The position numbers and the translations under genes are program-made. Shown here in pieces: positions 48,507 to 58,142 of a DNA stretch of 64,000 nucleotides. This DNA is from Desulfofustis limnaeus (lineage in GTDB: Bacteria > Desulfobacterota > Desulfobulbia > Desulfobulbales > Desulfocapsaceae): NCBI RefSeq assembly GCF_023169885.1, contig NZ_AP025516.1:3203501-3267500 (forward strand), written 5' to 3'. Position 1 is the stretch's first letter. Each line of letters opens with the position of its first letter. The notes beneath the pieces are model-generated. The model was not told where the DNA came from. It searched no databases and saw only the letters and a list, made by a program, of their open reading frames with translations.

Positions 48507-48536
48507 TCACTCTCCTCCAGCATAGCTCACTTCTCT

Positions 48537-48581
48537 CACCCCTTTTGCGGCCGTATCAACGGAAAAGGGGTGCTGTTTTTT
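48537..48581 (+). terminator. Rho-independent terminator after acidic-protein gene
   Basis: CACCCCTTTT (48537-48546) pairs with AAAAGGGGTG (48563-48572), followed by CTGTTTTTT. The hairpin loop overlaps the last codons of the convergent MFS gene, so coding sequence and terminator are superimposed. Confidence 0.85.
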
Positions 48582-49815
48582 CCTCGAGCGGCAAACGAAG
48601 CGCCAGAATCGCCGCCAGCGAGGCCAGGACGGCGGCAAGCAAAAAACTCACAGAAAAGCCGCCGCTGATCTCAGCCAACACTCCGGCTCCGTAAGGACCG
48701 AGAATCTGCCCGATGCCGAAGACGAAGGTTACCAACCCGAAAAGTGCTGCTGTGCGCTCCGGCCCGGCAAAATCACCGATCAACGCGGCCATGATGGAGG
48801 GGATACTCCAGGCCACGATACCGAAGCAGACTATGGACAGGTAGAGAAATGGCAGCGGCAAAACCGCCATTGCCGAGACATAGGCTGTTGCCTGAATACA
48901 AAAGACAAGGAAAAGTCCTCGCTTTCTCCCAAACCGATCGGAAAACCAGCCGAAAAGCGGTCCGGAACCAAGGCTGAGAATACCGACCACCGACCACAGC
49001 GCCCCGGCGCTCTCTTCGGTAAAGCCGCGCTCCTGGACCAGCGAAGTTACCAGAAAGGTCAAATAGATCACATAAGTGCTGCCAAACAGAAAATACAGGG
49101 CCGCGCATCGTTTGACCAGTCCGCGCAGTCGTGCATCATGTGCTCGGTAGCTGGCCGTTTGCTTCGTCTCTGCTCGCTTGTCCGGCAACGAACCGTCAGT
49201 GCTCCGGTTTCTGGCAAAAAGGCCGCAGATACCGGCCATCAGCAGAGCAATGCTGCCCAGCACCAGCCAGCTCAGACGCCAGCCGGTCGCAGAGTTGTTG
49301 AGAAGCGGCACCAGGTGCCCGGCCATGACGATGCCCAGTCCGTTGCCGACCACGACCATGCCCGAGGCCCTGCCCCGCACTTCCGGGGGAAACCAGGCGG
49401 CAACCAGCGCCATTATCGGGATATTGGCCCAGGCGCTGCCGATCCCGGTCAAACAATAAAGCAGCATGATCACGCCAACCCGTTCGATCATGCCGATCAG
49501 CACCATGGAAGCGCCGACCAGCAGCAATGCCAGAAAAATGAGCAAGCGCAGGCCGAACATCCGGGACATTCGGCCGCAGAGCAGCACCGCGGCAAGATAA
49601 CCGCAGAAATTGACGGTACCGATGACTCCCATCTGGGTGTAACCGAGTGCCAAGGCCTCACCCATGGCCGGCAACAGCATGCCGAGGGCAAATCGGCCGA
49701 TGCCCAGCGCGGCAAAGAGCCCACACATGCCGACCAGGATGATGACCGGCCGGTACCAGTCCTGCTCGGCTGTTTTTGAAAGTGGTTGTTTCCCTGGTGG
49801 CGCGGCAGGTTTCAC
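48556..49815 (-). CDS. Major facilitator superfamily transporter (YbfB/YjiJ-like)
   Basis: A 419-residue membrane protein with about 12 hydrophobic segments. The N-terminal GIGRFALGMLLPAMGEALALGYTQ and loop LLCGRMSRMFGLR are typical of the YbfB/YjiJ branch, whose substrates are mostly unknown. A central loop (RNRSTDGSLPDKRAETKQT) separates the two six-helix halves; the second half repeats the motif GWFSDRFGRKRG. The start is GTG at 49815. Substrate not predictable. Confidence 0.88.
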   Translation of the reverse strand: MKPAAPPGKQPLSKTAEQDWYRPVIILVGMCGLFAALGIGRFALGMLLPAMGEALALGYTQMGVIGTVNFCGYLAAVLLCGRMSRMFGLRLLIFLALLLVGASMVLIGMIERVGVIMLLYCLTGIGSAWANIPIMALVAAWFPPEVRGRASGMVVVGNGLGIVMAGHLVPLLNNSATGWRLSWLVLGSIALLMAGICGLFARNRSTDGSLPDKRAETKQTASYRAHDARLRGLVKRCAALYFLFGSTYVIYLTFLVTSLVQERGFTEESAGALWSVVGILSLGSGPLFGWFSDRFGRKRGLFLVFCIQATAYVSAMAVLPLPFLYLSIVCFGIVAWSIPSIMAALIGDFAGPERTAALFGLVTFVFGIGQILGPYGAGVLAEISGGFSVSFLLAAVLASLAAILALRLPLEEKTAPLFR

Positions 49816-49900
49816 TTGAATTTTCTGTCCGACTCCGCAATCATGCCGTCGATACCTTCACCGAAGCTCCTATAAACAGTGCGCCGTACGAGAAGATGCC

Positions 49901-50443
49901 ATGACCGAACGCTTCGACCCTTTTACCGACCGGCTGAGTCGGGATATTCGCAACGATCTCTCAGAATCGCTCATCGATGTGCTCTCCAGCCGATCGCTCG
50001 AAGCTGCCCTGATGGTAGCCGAACGCTATCGGCGCAACCATCCGGACCCGCTCTATCACGACTACATCAACAAAAGGCTCGACGCCTACCGGCAAGCCGT
50101 GGACCGATTGACCCAGCGAAACGTCGGTGAGCTCCTGGCCACGGCAGGGGTATTGTGGGACCTCGGTCTGTTCTTTGAAGTGCACGAAATATTGGAGCCG
50201 GCCTGGATGAGCGCAACCGGCGACCAAAAACTGCTCCTGCAGGCGCTGATTCGCGCGGCCGGGGTCTATGTCTACCTGGAAGCAGGCTACCCGCAGCGAG
50301 CGGCGAAAATAGCCGGCAAAGCGGTGCCAGTATTGCAGCGCCTGCAAGCCGCGGCAGCAGACTCCCTGGATATGGAAACCCTGATCAACGCCTTACGGGA
50401 ATTGCCTGCCGTGCCACCCCGGATCGCCAGGGAGAATCCCTAG
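49901..50443 (+). CDS. DUF309 domain protein
   Basis: A 180-residue helical protein. The segment LFFEVHEILEPAWMSATGDQKLLLQALIRAAG contains the DUF309 signature HExxE-like plus W and the Q-x-L/I-Q-A turn; helices continue to the C-terminus. DUF309 proteins are widespread but of unknown function; the conserved His/Glu suggest a metal or active site. It stands alone, divergent from the MFS gene. Confidence 0.85.
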   Translation: MTERFDPFTDRLSRDIRNDLSESLIDVLSSRSLEAALMVAERYRRNHPDPLYHDYINKRLDAYRQAVDRLTQRNVGELLATAGVLWDLGLFFEVHEILEPAWMSATGDQKLLLQALIRAAGVYVYLEAGYPQRAAKIAGKAVPVLQRLQAAAADSLDMETLINALRELPAVPPRIARENP

Positions 50444-50529
50444 ACCGAGATCTCCAGGCCGGGTGCATCTCACCTCGTTCTTGCTTGCGCCCCGCTCACC
50501 TTTTCCTGCAACCACGACCAGTGAGCCAG

Positions 50530-52416
50530 TTAGAGCAGTGAACTGACGGCACGGCGAATCCCCTGCGGATCGCAGCCCTGGTGGACCACCTGTTCGCCGA
50601 GACCGCCACGGCCCTCCCGGGTAGTGCCGAGCCGTCCGTATTTCGGTCTCAGACCGTGTTCCAACAACCAGGTACCAAAGCGGCTTCCCAGCCCGGTTTT
50701 GACGTTCTGGCTCTCCACCACCAGAACGAACGGACTGGCGCCGACCAGGGCCAGCGTCTCGGTGTCGACGACATTGAGCGTCGGCTTATTGATCAGCCCG
50801 ACACCGATCCCTTCCTGGCGGAGTTGCTCGACCGCATCGAGGCAACGGTAGAGCATCTCCCCGTAGGAAACGATATAGCCGGCATCACCGCTGCGAATCA
50901 CCTCGTCCCGGCCCGGCTCGAAGCGGTAACCGTCGCCGTAATACCGCTCTCCGTCTTCTTTCAGGATAAACGGGGTGGCGGAGCGGGTGGAAAAGATGAA
51001 GCGCAATCCCGGATCGTTGAAGATCCGCGGCAACATGGCGCCGAGTTGCAGCGTGTCGGCAGGAAAATAAAGCCGGGTGCAATCCCCTTCCTCCAGGCCA
51101 TTGTCGGCGAAAAAGGTGTTTATCCCGAAATGGCAGGTGTTATCCGCCATATCGTCGACGCCGGCATGAGAGAAATGGGCCAGCACATTGGCGCGATTTA
51201 GCCGGGCCATGGTTATCTCCGACACCACCATCTCAAGAAAGGCGGAAAACGTCCCGAAGATCCCCTGCCGCCCCGGCTCTGACCCGAAACCGGCGGCCAC
51301 CGAAAAATTGTTTCGTTCCATGATACCGCCATGAACGAAGACCTCCGGGTGATTCTTGCGGATGTGGTGCAGTCCGCAGGATCCCTCCAGATCGGAGTCG
51401 ACCACCAGTACTTTGCGGGAAGGCTCATCCATTCCGTCCAGCAATCCAGAGACGATCTTGCCGAAATCATCGCGGCATTTGCCGGTCTCCGACGTGCTGC
51501 CGAGATAGACCGTTTTGCTCTTATCCACTGCGGTTTCACGCAGCAGGCGTACCGCCTCATGGTGACCCCGAGCCTCCAGATACTCGATGGCGAACGGTAC
51601 CGGAATCACGTCATGGCCTTTCGGCAAGCCCTCGATGCCGGGAACGGACGGCGCCATTTTCCGTTTGCAAATCACCGCCGCCGGACCACTGCCGGTGAGC
51701 GCCCCCCGGATGCCGGCAAACAGGTTGTCCAGATCCTCGCCATCGGTCTCGGTCACCGCCAAGCCATGCCCGGCAAGCGTTTTCCCCACCGAATACCCTG
51801 GCAGGTAGCTGCTCGGATGGCCGGCAATGGTCACATCATTGTCGTCGATGATCAGTTTCACGGGGAGGCGGCGGGCCACCGCATAGCGTGCGGCCTCGGC
51901 GTCGGCTCCCTCCTGCTGGGACCCGTCGCTGCCGAAAAGGACAACAATCTTGTCCGGATTGGCTTCGGCAACCCCGTTCACATAACTCCAGAGATGGCCC
52001 AACCGGCCGGAACTGAAAAAGACTCCGGCGGCTTCATCACGTTCCGGGTGGCCATAGAGCCCCTTGCCGAATTCACGATAATGCAACAGATCCTCAAGGG
52101 GTTTATGGCCGTTGAGCACCGCCATCAGATATTGGATGGCGACCCGATGACCCGCCTCATCGAAATAGACCGGAAACACCCGGTCCTCGCCCTTCATGAA
52201 ACCGTCGACGATCACTACCTCGGGGACCATGTCGTAAGCACCGCCGGTATGTCCTCCCAACCCTTTGACATTGGCCAGCGCCGTATAAAAGATGAGACTG
52301 TCCCGCACCAGTTGGACCTTGTGTTGCAGCGCCGTCCGCTGCTCACCGGTCAGTGCCGGCTGATCAAAGGTGAACCGGAGCGGCTGAAAATTTATCAAAT
52401 CTATTGGAAATGTCAT
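50530..52416 (-). CDS. Transketolase
   Basis: A full-length thiamine-diphosphate enzyme, 628 residues from ATG 52416 (GGAGGA upstream; the frame continues 17 codons further). The TPP motif is GSDGSQQEGADAEAARYA...DDND, and the Pyr domain and C-terminal domain follow. It diverges from the ordinary TktA pattern (GGHTGGAYDMVPEV in place of the usual substrate loop), so it may use a special substrate. It lies just downstream of the fused hydantoinase/oxoprolinase gene on the same strand, suggesting a role in that catabolic island rather than in the pentose-phosphate pathway. Confidence 0.85.
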   Translation of the reverse strand: MTFPIDLINFQPLRFTFDQPALTGEQRTALQHKVQLVRDSLIFYTALANVKGLGGHTGGAYDMVPEVVIVDGFMKGEDRVFPVYFDEAGHRVAIQYLMAVLNGHKPLEDLLHYREFGKGLYGHPERDEAAGVFFSSGRLGHLWSYVNGVAEANPDKIVVLFGSDGSQQEGADAEAARYAVARRLPVKLIIDDNDVTIAGHPSSYLPGYSVGKTLAGHGLAVTETDGEDLDNLFAGIRGALTGSGPAAVICKRKMAPSVPGIEGLPKGHDVIPVPFAIEYLEARGHHEAVRLLRETAVDKSKTVYLGSTSETGKCRDDFGKIVSGLLDGMDEPSRKVLVVDSDLEGSCGLHHIRKNHPEVFVHGGIMERNNFSVAAGFGSEPGRQGIFGTFSAFLEMVVSEITMARLNRANVLAHFSHAGVDDMADNTCHFGINTFFADNGLEEGDCTRLYFPADTLQLGAMLPRIFNDPGLRFIFSTRSATPFILKEDGERYYGDGYRFEPGRDEVIRSGDAGYIVSYGEMLYRCLDAVEQLRQEGIGVGLINKPTLNVVDTETLALVGASPFVLVVESQNVKTGLGSRFGTWLLEHGLRPKYGRLGTTREGRGGLGEQVVHQGCDPQGIRRAVSSLL

Positions 52417-52453
52417 ACGATCCTCCACGACGAAAGGGGCAGAAAGAGCGGTG

Positions 52454-52479
52454 TGGCGGCCCCTCAAAAGGGGCCGCCA
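52454..52479. other. Perfect inverted repeat in the oxoprolinase-transketolase gap
   Basis: TGGCGGCCCCT (52454-52464), loop CAAA, AGGGGCCGCCA (52469-52479): an 11-bp perfect stem, 37 bases upstream of the transketolase start. There is no T-run on either side, so it is more likely an mRNA-processing or translation-modulating structure than a terminator. Confidence 0.6.
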
Positions 52480-52623
52480 GTCAGGGTGCGTAGTTTATTC
52501 GAGTTGCTCCACAAACACCACGCTTTTTTCAGAGCCACATCCTGTGCGGATGGCCGCCAGGAGCAGGTCGCCGAACCGACAATCCAGCTCCGCTGCCAGG
52601 CTGTTGAACGGGCTGCCTACGGT

Positions 52624-55600
52624 TTATCGTTGCTCTTTTGCCGGTAACGTTTCGAGGCACCCGAAGGCGCCGCCGCCGGGGGTCTCGATAACGAAGAGGT
52701 CGCCCGCTGCCATCTCGATCTCGTCGTTGCCGCGCAACTCTACGCGGCTGCCGTCCCGCCGGATTACATAATTTCGTCCCGGTTGACCGTCGCCGCCTCC
52801 CGCCAAACCATAGGGCGCAGTCTCCCGATGAGAAGAGAGGATCGTGGCGGTCATCGGCTCGAGAAAACGCATGGCCCGGATCACGCCGTCACCGCCGTTG
52901 AAACGCCCGCGCCCGCCGGACCCCTTTCTGATGGAAAAGGACTCGAGACGCACCGGGAAGCGCCATTCGATCACCTCCGGATCGGTCATCCGAGTGTTCG
53001 TCATGTGGCTGTGTACCGCGCTGGTCCCAGGATGATCCGGACCGGCGCCGGTCCCCCCGCAAATGGTCTCATAATTCTGGTAGGTTTTATTGCCGTAGAC
53101 AAAATTGTTCATCGTCCCCTGCGAAGCGGCGAGCACCCCGAGCGCCCCGAAAAGCGTATCGGTAATCGCCTGCGACACCTCGGTGTTACCGGCAATGACT
53201 GCTGCCGGATAACTGGGGTTGATCATGGTTCCCGGCGGCACCACAATCCTCAGCGGCTTCAGGCATCCCTCATTGAGCGGGATCTCATCGGCCACCAGCG
53301 TGCGAAAGACATACAATACGGCCGCCCGGCAGACGGCCAGCGGCGCGTTGTAATTGCCGGAATGCTGCGGTGACGTCCCGGTGAAATCGATAATCGCCTC
53401 GCGCCGCTCCCGATCAACCGAGATATCGACGGCTATCTGCTGACCTCCGTCGAGGCGGTTGACGAACCGGCCTTCCTTGAGAACGTCGAGCACCCGCCGC
53501 ACCGATTCCTCGGCGTTGTCCTGGACATGCTGCATATAGGCATGAACCACGTCGAGTCCGAACTGGTGGACCATTGTGCGCAATTCGCTGACCCCGGTCT
53601 CGTTGGCGGCAATCTGGGCAGTCAGGTCGGCCATGTTCTGCTCGATGTTGCGGCAGGGATAAGGCCCCGAAGCCAACAGCTGCCGCGTCTCCGCCTCGCG
53701 CAGGCGGCCCGCCTCGACCAGGAGGAAGTTGTCGATCAACACCCCTTCTTCGTCGATGTGCTTGCTGTCGGGCGGCGACGAACCCGGTGTCCGGCCGCCG
53801 ATATCGGCATGGTGTCCGCGCGACCCCACATAGAAGAGAATGTCTTTACCGGCCTCGTCAAAAACCGGCGTCACAACGGTCACGTCGGGCAAATGGGTAC
53901 CGCCGTTGTACGGGGCGTTGAGCATGTACACCGAACCAGGCCGCATGGCACCGCGGTTCTCCCGGATAATCGTCTTAACCGAATCACTCATCGAACCGAG
54001 ATGTACCGGTACGTGGGGGGCATTGGCCACCAGATCACCATGGGCGTTAAAAACGGCGCAGGAGAAATCGAGTCGCTCCTTGATATTGACCGAATAGGCG
54101 GTATTGGCCAGCGTCGCCCCCATCTGTTCGGCTATGGACATGAACAGATTGTTGAACACCTCGAGCATCACCGGATCAACGTGGGTGCCCACCGCTTCCG
54201 CCTGCGGACGCGACAGATATCGGGAGAGAATGAGATGGTGATGGTTGTTCATCTCGGCCCGCCAGCCGGGTTCGACGACGATGGTGGACGTCGACTCGAT
54301 AATGATCGCCGGGCCGTCAACCTGTTGCCCCGTCTGTAAGGAAGAACGCTCAAAGAGCGGCGTCGAGCACCATTGACCAGCCATGAAGACCTCAGCGCGA
54401 GCGAGTTCAGCACCAGGCGTCCCGTGGCTCTCCGCCCTGATCGTCTCGTCTTGTTGCGCTTCACCGGAGCCAACGGCCTCGATCGACACCGCCTCGACCA
54501 TCAACCGACGCTCGCGGGCGATGAATCCGAAGCGGCGGCGATGGGCCTGTTCGAAGGCCTCCCGCATCGTGGCAAGGCTACCGGCGATTACCGGCAGGGA
54601 GGTGTCGGTACCGTCGTAGCGAATATGTAACCGGCGCACGACCGCAATTTCCTCTTCGGCCACGCCCTGTTCCGCCACTTCCTGCCGAGCTTGTGCCTCC
54701 AGGGGCCGACTCCGCTGGTCGATGATTTCCAGGGCCTGCCCATCAAGTTCGCACTCGATCTGGGCCTCACGCATGGCGGTAATATCCGCCAGTCCCATGC
54801 CGTACGCCGATAACACCCCGGCAAACGGGTGCAGGAAGATGCGTTTCATGCCCAGCGCGTCGGCAACTAGGCAGGCATGCTGTCCGCCGGCCCCGCCAAA
54901 GCAGTTCATGGTATAGCCGGTGATGTCGTGGCCCCGTTGAACCGAAATCTTCTTGATGGCATTGGCCATGTTTTCCACGGCGATGCGGAGAAATCCATCG
55001 GCCACCTGTTCCGGCGGTTGAACCGGTAATCCGGTGGAGGCAGCAATGGTTTCAGCCAGAGCGGCGAAACGTTGCGCGACCGCATCCCGGTCCAGCGGCT
55101 GATCACCGCTGGCACCGAAGACATGGGGAAAGAAGCCGGGCTGAATCTTGCCGAGCATGACGTTGCAGTCGGTCACGGTGAGCGGCCCACCCCGACGGTA
55201 GCAGACCGGGCCAGGGTTGGCGCCGGCGGAATCGGGCCCGACCCGGTAACGAGCCCCATCGAAATGCAGGATGGAACCGCCGCCGGCAGCGACGGTATGG
55301 ATGTGCATCATCGGAGCCCGCATCCGCACTCCGGCGACCACCGTCTCGAAGCTCCGCTCGTAGACCCCGTCATAATGGGCCACATCGGTGGAGGTACCGC
55401 CCATGTCAAAACCTATCAGTTTCCGATAGCCGCTCATCTCGCCGGTCTTGGCCATGCCGACCACACCGCCCGCTGGACCGGATAGGATGGCATCGCGCCC
55501 CTGAAACATGCGAGCATCGGTCAAGCCGCCGTTGGACTGCATGAACATCAGGCACGGCGCCGTAGCGCCGGAACTGCTCAACTCGGTGGCCACCTGATCG

Positions 55601-56280
55601 ACGTAACGGCGCAGAATTGGAGAGAGATAGGCATCGACCACAGTGGTATCACCGCGTGGCACCACTTTCATCAACGGACTCGCCTCGTGGCTGGTGGATA
55701 CCTGCGTGAACCCGATCGAACGGGCAAGCTCCGCCGCTCTTCGCTCGTGGTCGGGATAACGATAAGCGTGTAGAAAGACAATGGCAACGGCGCGGATACC
55801 ATCGTTATAGGCTTTTTCCAGACAACGAACGATACGCTGCTCGTCGAGCGGGACGATCACCTCGCCCCGGGCGTCCAGGCGCTCGTCCACTTCCGCGACG
55901 CGCTCGTAGAGCAACTCGGGCAGGATGATATGTCGGTCGAAGAGACGGGGCCGGTTCTGGTAGCCTATCCGCAGGGCATCGCCAAACCCTTTGGTGATGA
56001 GGAGCAGGGTCCGGTCTCCGGTCCGCTCGAGCAGGGCGTTGGTGGCCACGGTGGTACCCATCTTCACATGCTCGATCATCTCGGTCGGAATCGGCTCCGC
56101 CGTCCGCAGACCCAACAGATCGCGGATCCCCTGGACAGCAGCGTCGGTGTACTGTTCCGGATTTTCTGAGAGCAGTTTATGGGTGACTATCACCCCATCC
56201 GGACGACGAGCAACCACGTCGGTGAACGTACCACCGCGATCGACCCAGATTCGCCAGGTTCCGTTTTTCTTCATATCCAT
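52624..56280 (-). CDS. Fused hydantoinase/5-oxoprolinase (HyuA-HyuB)
   Basis: A 1,218-residue fusion from ATG 56280 (AGGA six bases upstream; the frame is open 36 codons more). The N-terminal 680 residues are HyuA-like, an ASKHA-fold ATPase ([49 protein letters not shown]). The C-terminal half from about residue 705 is HyuB-like ([29 protein letters not shown]-type segment, [20 protein letters not shown]). Such fusions cleave 5-oxoproline or hydantoin-type rings with ATP. Divergent from the TRAP transporter across a 206-bp operator-rich region; followed by transketolase. Substrate unknown. Confidence 0.92.
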   Translation of the reverse strand: MDMKKNGTWRIWVDRGGTFTDVVARRPDGVIVTHKLLSENPEQYTDAAVQGIRDLLGLRTAEPIPTEMIEHVKMGTTVATNALLERTGDRTLLLITKGFGDALRIGYQNRPRLFDRHIILPELLYERVAEVDERLDARGEVIVPLDEQRIVRCLEKAYNDGIRAVAIVFLHAYRYPDHERRAAELARSIGFTQVSTSHEASPLMKVVPRGDTTVVDAYLSPILRRYVDQVATELSSSGATAPCLMFMQSNGGLTDARMFQGRDAILSGPAGGVVGMAKTGEMSGYRKLIGFDMGGTSTDVAHYDGVYERSFETVVAGVRMRAPMMHIHTVAAGGGSILHFDGARYRVGPDSAGANPGPVCYRRGGPLTVTDCNVMLGKIQPGFFPHVFGASGDQPLDRDAVAQRFAALAETIAASTGLPVQPPEQVADGFLRIAVENMANAIKKISVQRGHDITGYTMNCFGGAGGQHACLVADALGMKRIFLHPFAGVLSAYGMGLADITAMREAQIECELDGQALEIIDQRSRPLEAQARQEVAEQGVAEEEIAVVRRLHIRYDGTDTSLPVIAGSLATMREAFEQAHRRRFGFIARERRLMVEAVSIEAVGSGEAQQDETIRAESHGTPGAELARAEVFMAGQWCSTPLFERSSLQTGQQVDGPAIIIESTSTIVVEPGWRAEMNNHHHLILSRYLSRPQAEAVGTHVDPVMLEVFNNLFMSIAEQMGATLANTAYSVNIKERLDFSCAVFNAHGDLVANAPHVPVHLGSMSDSVKTIIRENRGAMRPGSVYMLNAPYNGGTHLPDVTVVTPVFDEAGKDILFYVGSRGHHADIGGRTPGSSPPDSKHIDEEGVLIDNFLLVEAGRLREAETRQLLASGPYPCRNIEQNMADLTAQIAANETGVSELRTMVHQFGLDVVHAYMQHVQDNAEESVRRVLDVLKEGRFVNRLDGGQQIAVDISVDRERREAIIDFTGTSPQHSGNYNAPLAVCRAAVLYVFRTLVADEIPLNEGCLKPLRIVVPPGTMINPSYPAAVIAGNTEVSQAITDTLFGALGVLAASQGTMNNFVYGNKTYQNYETICGGTGAGPDHPGTSAVHSHMTNTRMTDPEVIEWRFPVRLESFSIRKGSGGRGRFNGGDGVIRAMRFLEPMTATILSSHRETAPYGLAGGGDGQPGRNYVIRRDGSRVELRGNDEIEMAAGDLFVIETPGGGAFGCLETLPAKEQR

Positions 56281-56486
56281 GGTCGTTCCTGCATTGAAAG
56301 GGGCTGAACGGGAATGTCGAAAAGAGTTGTAACTATTTTTTATCGACAATTTGTCAACATAATGCCATAGTGCCATTGGCACCAGCATATTGCAAGATCA
56401 TATTCCGTGCCATTTATTGCCTGTTTATGGTAGTTTTTCCCCGATAGTACCTGTCTTTCCACCACTACTTTAAGGAGGAGCGTGCC
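56281..56486. promoter_or_regulatory. Divergent promoter region with palindromes (oxoprolinase / TRAP)
   Basis: The 206-bp gap holds two perfect odd palindromes: GTGCCATTGGCAC at 56370-56382 and GACAATTTGTC at 56345-56355. The half-site TGCCAT occurs at 56363-56368, 56371-56376 and 56408-56413. On the minus strand TTGACA (56357-56352) is a candidate -35 for the oxoprolinase gene. The downstream winged-helix regulator is a plausible ligand. AAGGAGG precedes dctP. Confidence 0.5.
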
Positions 56487-57476
56487 ATGAAGCGGATCAA
56501 GTCTCTCGTTCACAGCCTATTGTCCGGTCTTTTTCTGTGCGGCCTTGCCACCGGAGTCCAGGCGGCCGACGCCATCACCTGGGACATGCCGACCCCCTAC
56601 CCGGACAAGACGTTCCACACCCAGAACATCATGCAGTTCGCCGATGAAGTGAGACAGGCAACCAATGGTCGACTGGACATCAAAATCCACTCGGCTGGAT
56701 CGCTGTTCAAACACCCGGAGATCAAAAATGCCGTTCGCGGCGGTCAGGTGCCCATCGGCGAATTTTTCGTCTCCCTGCTCTCCAACGAAAATCCGGTATT
56801 TGGCGCCGATTCCCAGCCGTTTTTGGCTACCAACTACGAAGACGCGGAGAAATTGTGGCTGGCCCAAAAACCAATCATCACCGGCTTGCTCGAAAAGCAG
56901 TCATTGATGCCGCTGTTCTCAGTCGCCTGGCCGCCGCAAGGCCTGTACACGAAAAAGCCGATCAATACAGTCGAGGATCTCAAAGGCATCAAGTTCAGGA
57001 CCTACAACGCCACCCTGGAGAAATTGGCCAATCTGGTGGGGGCCGCCCCAACTCAGGTTGAAGTGCCTGATATTCCACAGGCGTTTGCCACCGGCCGAGT
57101 CGAGGCAATGATTACCTCGCCGTCCACCGGCGCCGACTCCAAAGCCTGGGACTTTGTTTCCCATTTCACCGACATCCAGGCCTGGGTGCCGAAGAACATC
57201 GTAGTCGTCAACCAGCGTACGTTCCAAAAGCTTGACCAGGATATCCAGCAGGCGGTGTTGACCGCCGCCGCCAACGCCGAGAAGCGCGGCTGGGAGATGA
57301 GCCGCAAAGAAAATTCCGACCAGATCGCGGTACTGAAAGACAACGGCATGACCGTTGTCGAGCCGAGCGAGGAATTGATGGCCGGCTTGAAGAACGTCGG
57401 CGAGGAGATGCTCGTCGAGTGGAAACAGGCCGCCGGCGCTGAGGGAGAAGCCCTGCTGCAGGCCTTCGGCAACTAA
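56487..57476 (+). CDS. dctP: TRAP transporter substrate-binding protein (DctP family)
   Basis: A 329-residue periplasmic binding protein with signal peptide (LLSGLFLCGLATGVQAAD). The DctP core includes VKGGQVPIGE-like AVRGGQVPIGEFFVS, LKGIKFRTYNATLEKLANLVGAAPTQVEVPDIPQAFATGRVEA and the Arg that usually binds a carboxylate (KFRTYN). It delivers an organic acid or similar solute to the QM membrane subunits. A strong hairpin follows its stop. Confidence 0.94.
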   Translation: MKRIKSLVHSLLSGLFLCGLATGVQAADAITWDMPTPYPDKTFHTQNIMQFADEVRQATNGRLDIKIHSAGSLFKHPEIKNAVRGGQVPIGEFFVSLLSNENPVFGADSQPFLATNYEDAEKLWLAQKPIITGLLEKQSLMPLFSVAWPPQGLYTKKPINTVEDLKGIKFRTYNATLEKLANLVGAAPTQVEVPDIPQAFATGRVEAMITSPSTGADSKAWDFVSHFTDIQAWVPKNIVVVNQRTFQKLDQDIQQAVLTAAANAEKRGWEMSRKENSDQIAVLKDNGMTVVEPSEELMAGLKNVGEEMLVEWKQAAGAEGEALLQAFGN

Positions 57477-57486
57477 GCAAGCTCCT

Positions 57487-57520
57487 GAACGGGCCTGACA
57501 GGGAATAGTCGGGCCCGTTC
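57487..57520 (+). terminator. Intercistronic hairpin between dctP and dctQ
   Basis: GAACGGGCCTGAC (57487-57499) and GTCGGGCCCGTTC (57508-57520) form a 13-bp stem (one G-T pair) around AGGGAATA. No T-run follows. Such structures after binding-protein genes usually stabilise the upstream mRNA or cause partial termination so that the binding protein exceeds the membrane subunits. Confidence 0.7.
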
Positions 57521-57524
57521 TCCG

Positions 57525-58142
57525 TTGATAAGCGAGGCTTCGATGCGAAAAGCTCTCGACGCGGTCTACCTGGCCAGCGGCTGGCTTGCCGCTTTCTTTA
57601 TTGCGGCTATCGCGCTGGTGGTCATCGCTCAGGTGAGCCTCAACCTGATCGACCGGATCAGTACCCTCATCCGGGGTACCGCCATCGGCTTGACAATCCC
57701 CTCCTACGCTGACTTTACCGGTTTTTTCCTGGCCGCTGCTTCCTTTCTCGCCTTGGCCCATTCCCTGCGAGATGGCGCCCATATTCGGGTGACGATTCTG
57801 ATCTCACATCTTTCCAGCAAGGTGGCTCTGGCCCTGGAATACTGGTGCCTAGCCGTGGCAGCAGCCATATCCTGTTATTTTACCTGGTACACCGGGGCAC
57901 TGGTTATCGAGTCATATTCCTTCAACGATCTGTCGCCGGGGATGATTGCCGTACCGCTCTGGATACCGCAGACAGCCATGCTGGTCGGCCTGGCCATCCT
58001 GTCCATCGCCTTGATCGACCAACTCCTTTCCCTTTTCTGGGGGCGCCAGCCCACCTATCTCGACACCGGCGAAGGAGTCCTGGTTGGGGACGAGAGCGAA
58101 GACTCGGCAGACCGAACAGCTACGGAGAAGCACCATGGCTGA
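57525..58142 (+). CDS. dctQ: TRAP transporter small permease (DctQ family)
   Basis: A 205-residue membrane protein with four hydrophobic segments; DGAHIRVTILI and the PLWIPQTAM loop are DctQ marks. A second ATG at 57543 may be the true start. The C-terminal 30 residues are polar. It overlaps dctM (GCACCATGGCTGA). Confidence 0.92.
   Translation: MISEASMRKALDAVYLASGWLAAFFIAAIALVVIAQVSLNLIDRISTLIRGTAIGLTIPSYADFTGFFLAAASFLALAHSLRDGAHIRVTILISHLSSKVALALEYWCLAVAAAISCYFTWYTGALVIESYSFNDLSPGMIAVPLWIPQTAMLVGLAILSIALIDQLLSLFWGRQPTYLDTGEGVLVGDESEDSADRTATEKHHG

Noticed and set aside
56378-56393. TTGGCACC...TTGC as a sigma-54 promoter upstream of dctP
   Set aside because: The GG and GC dinucleotides are 12 bases apart, not the required 10.
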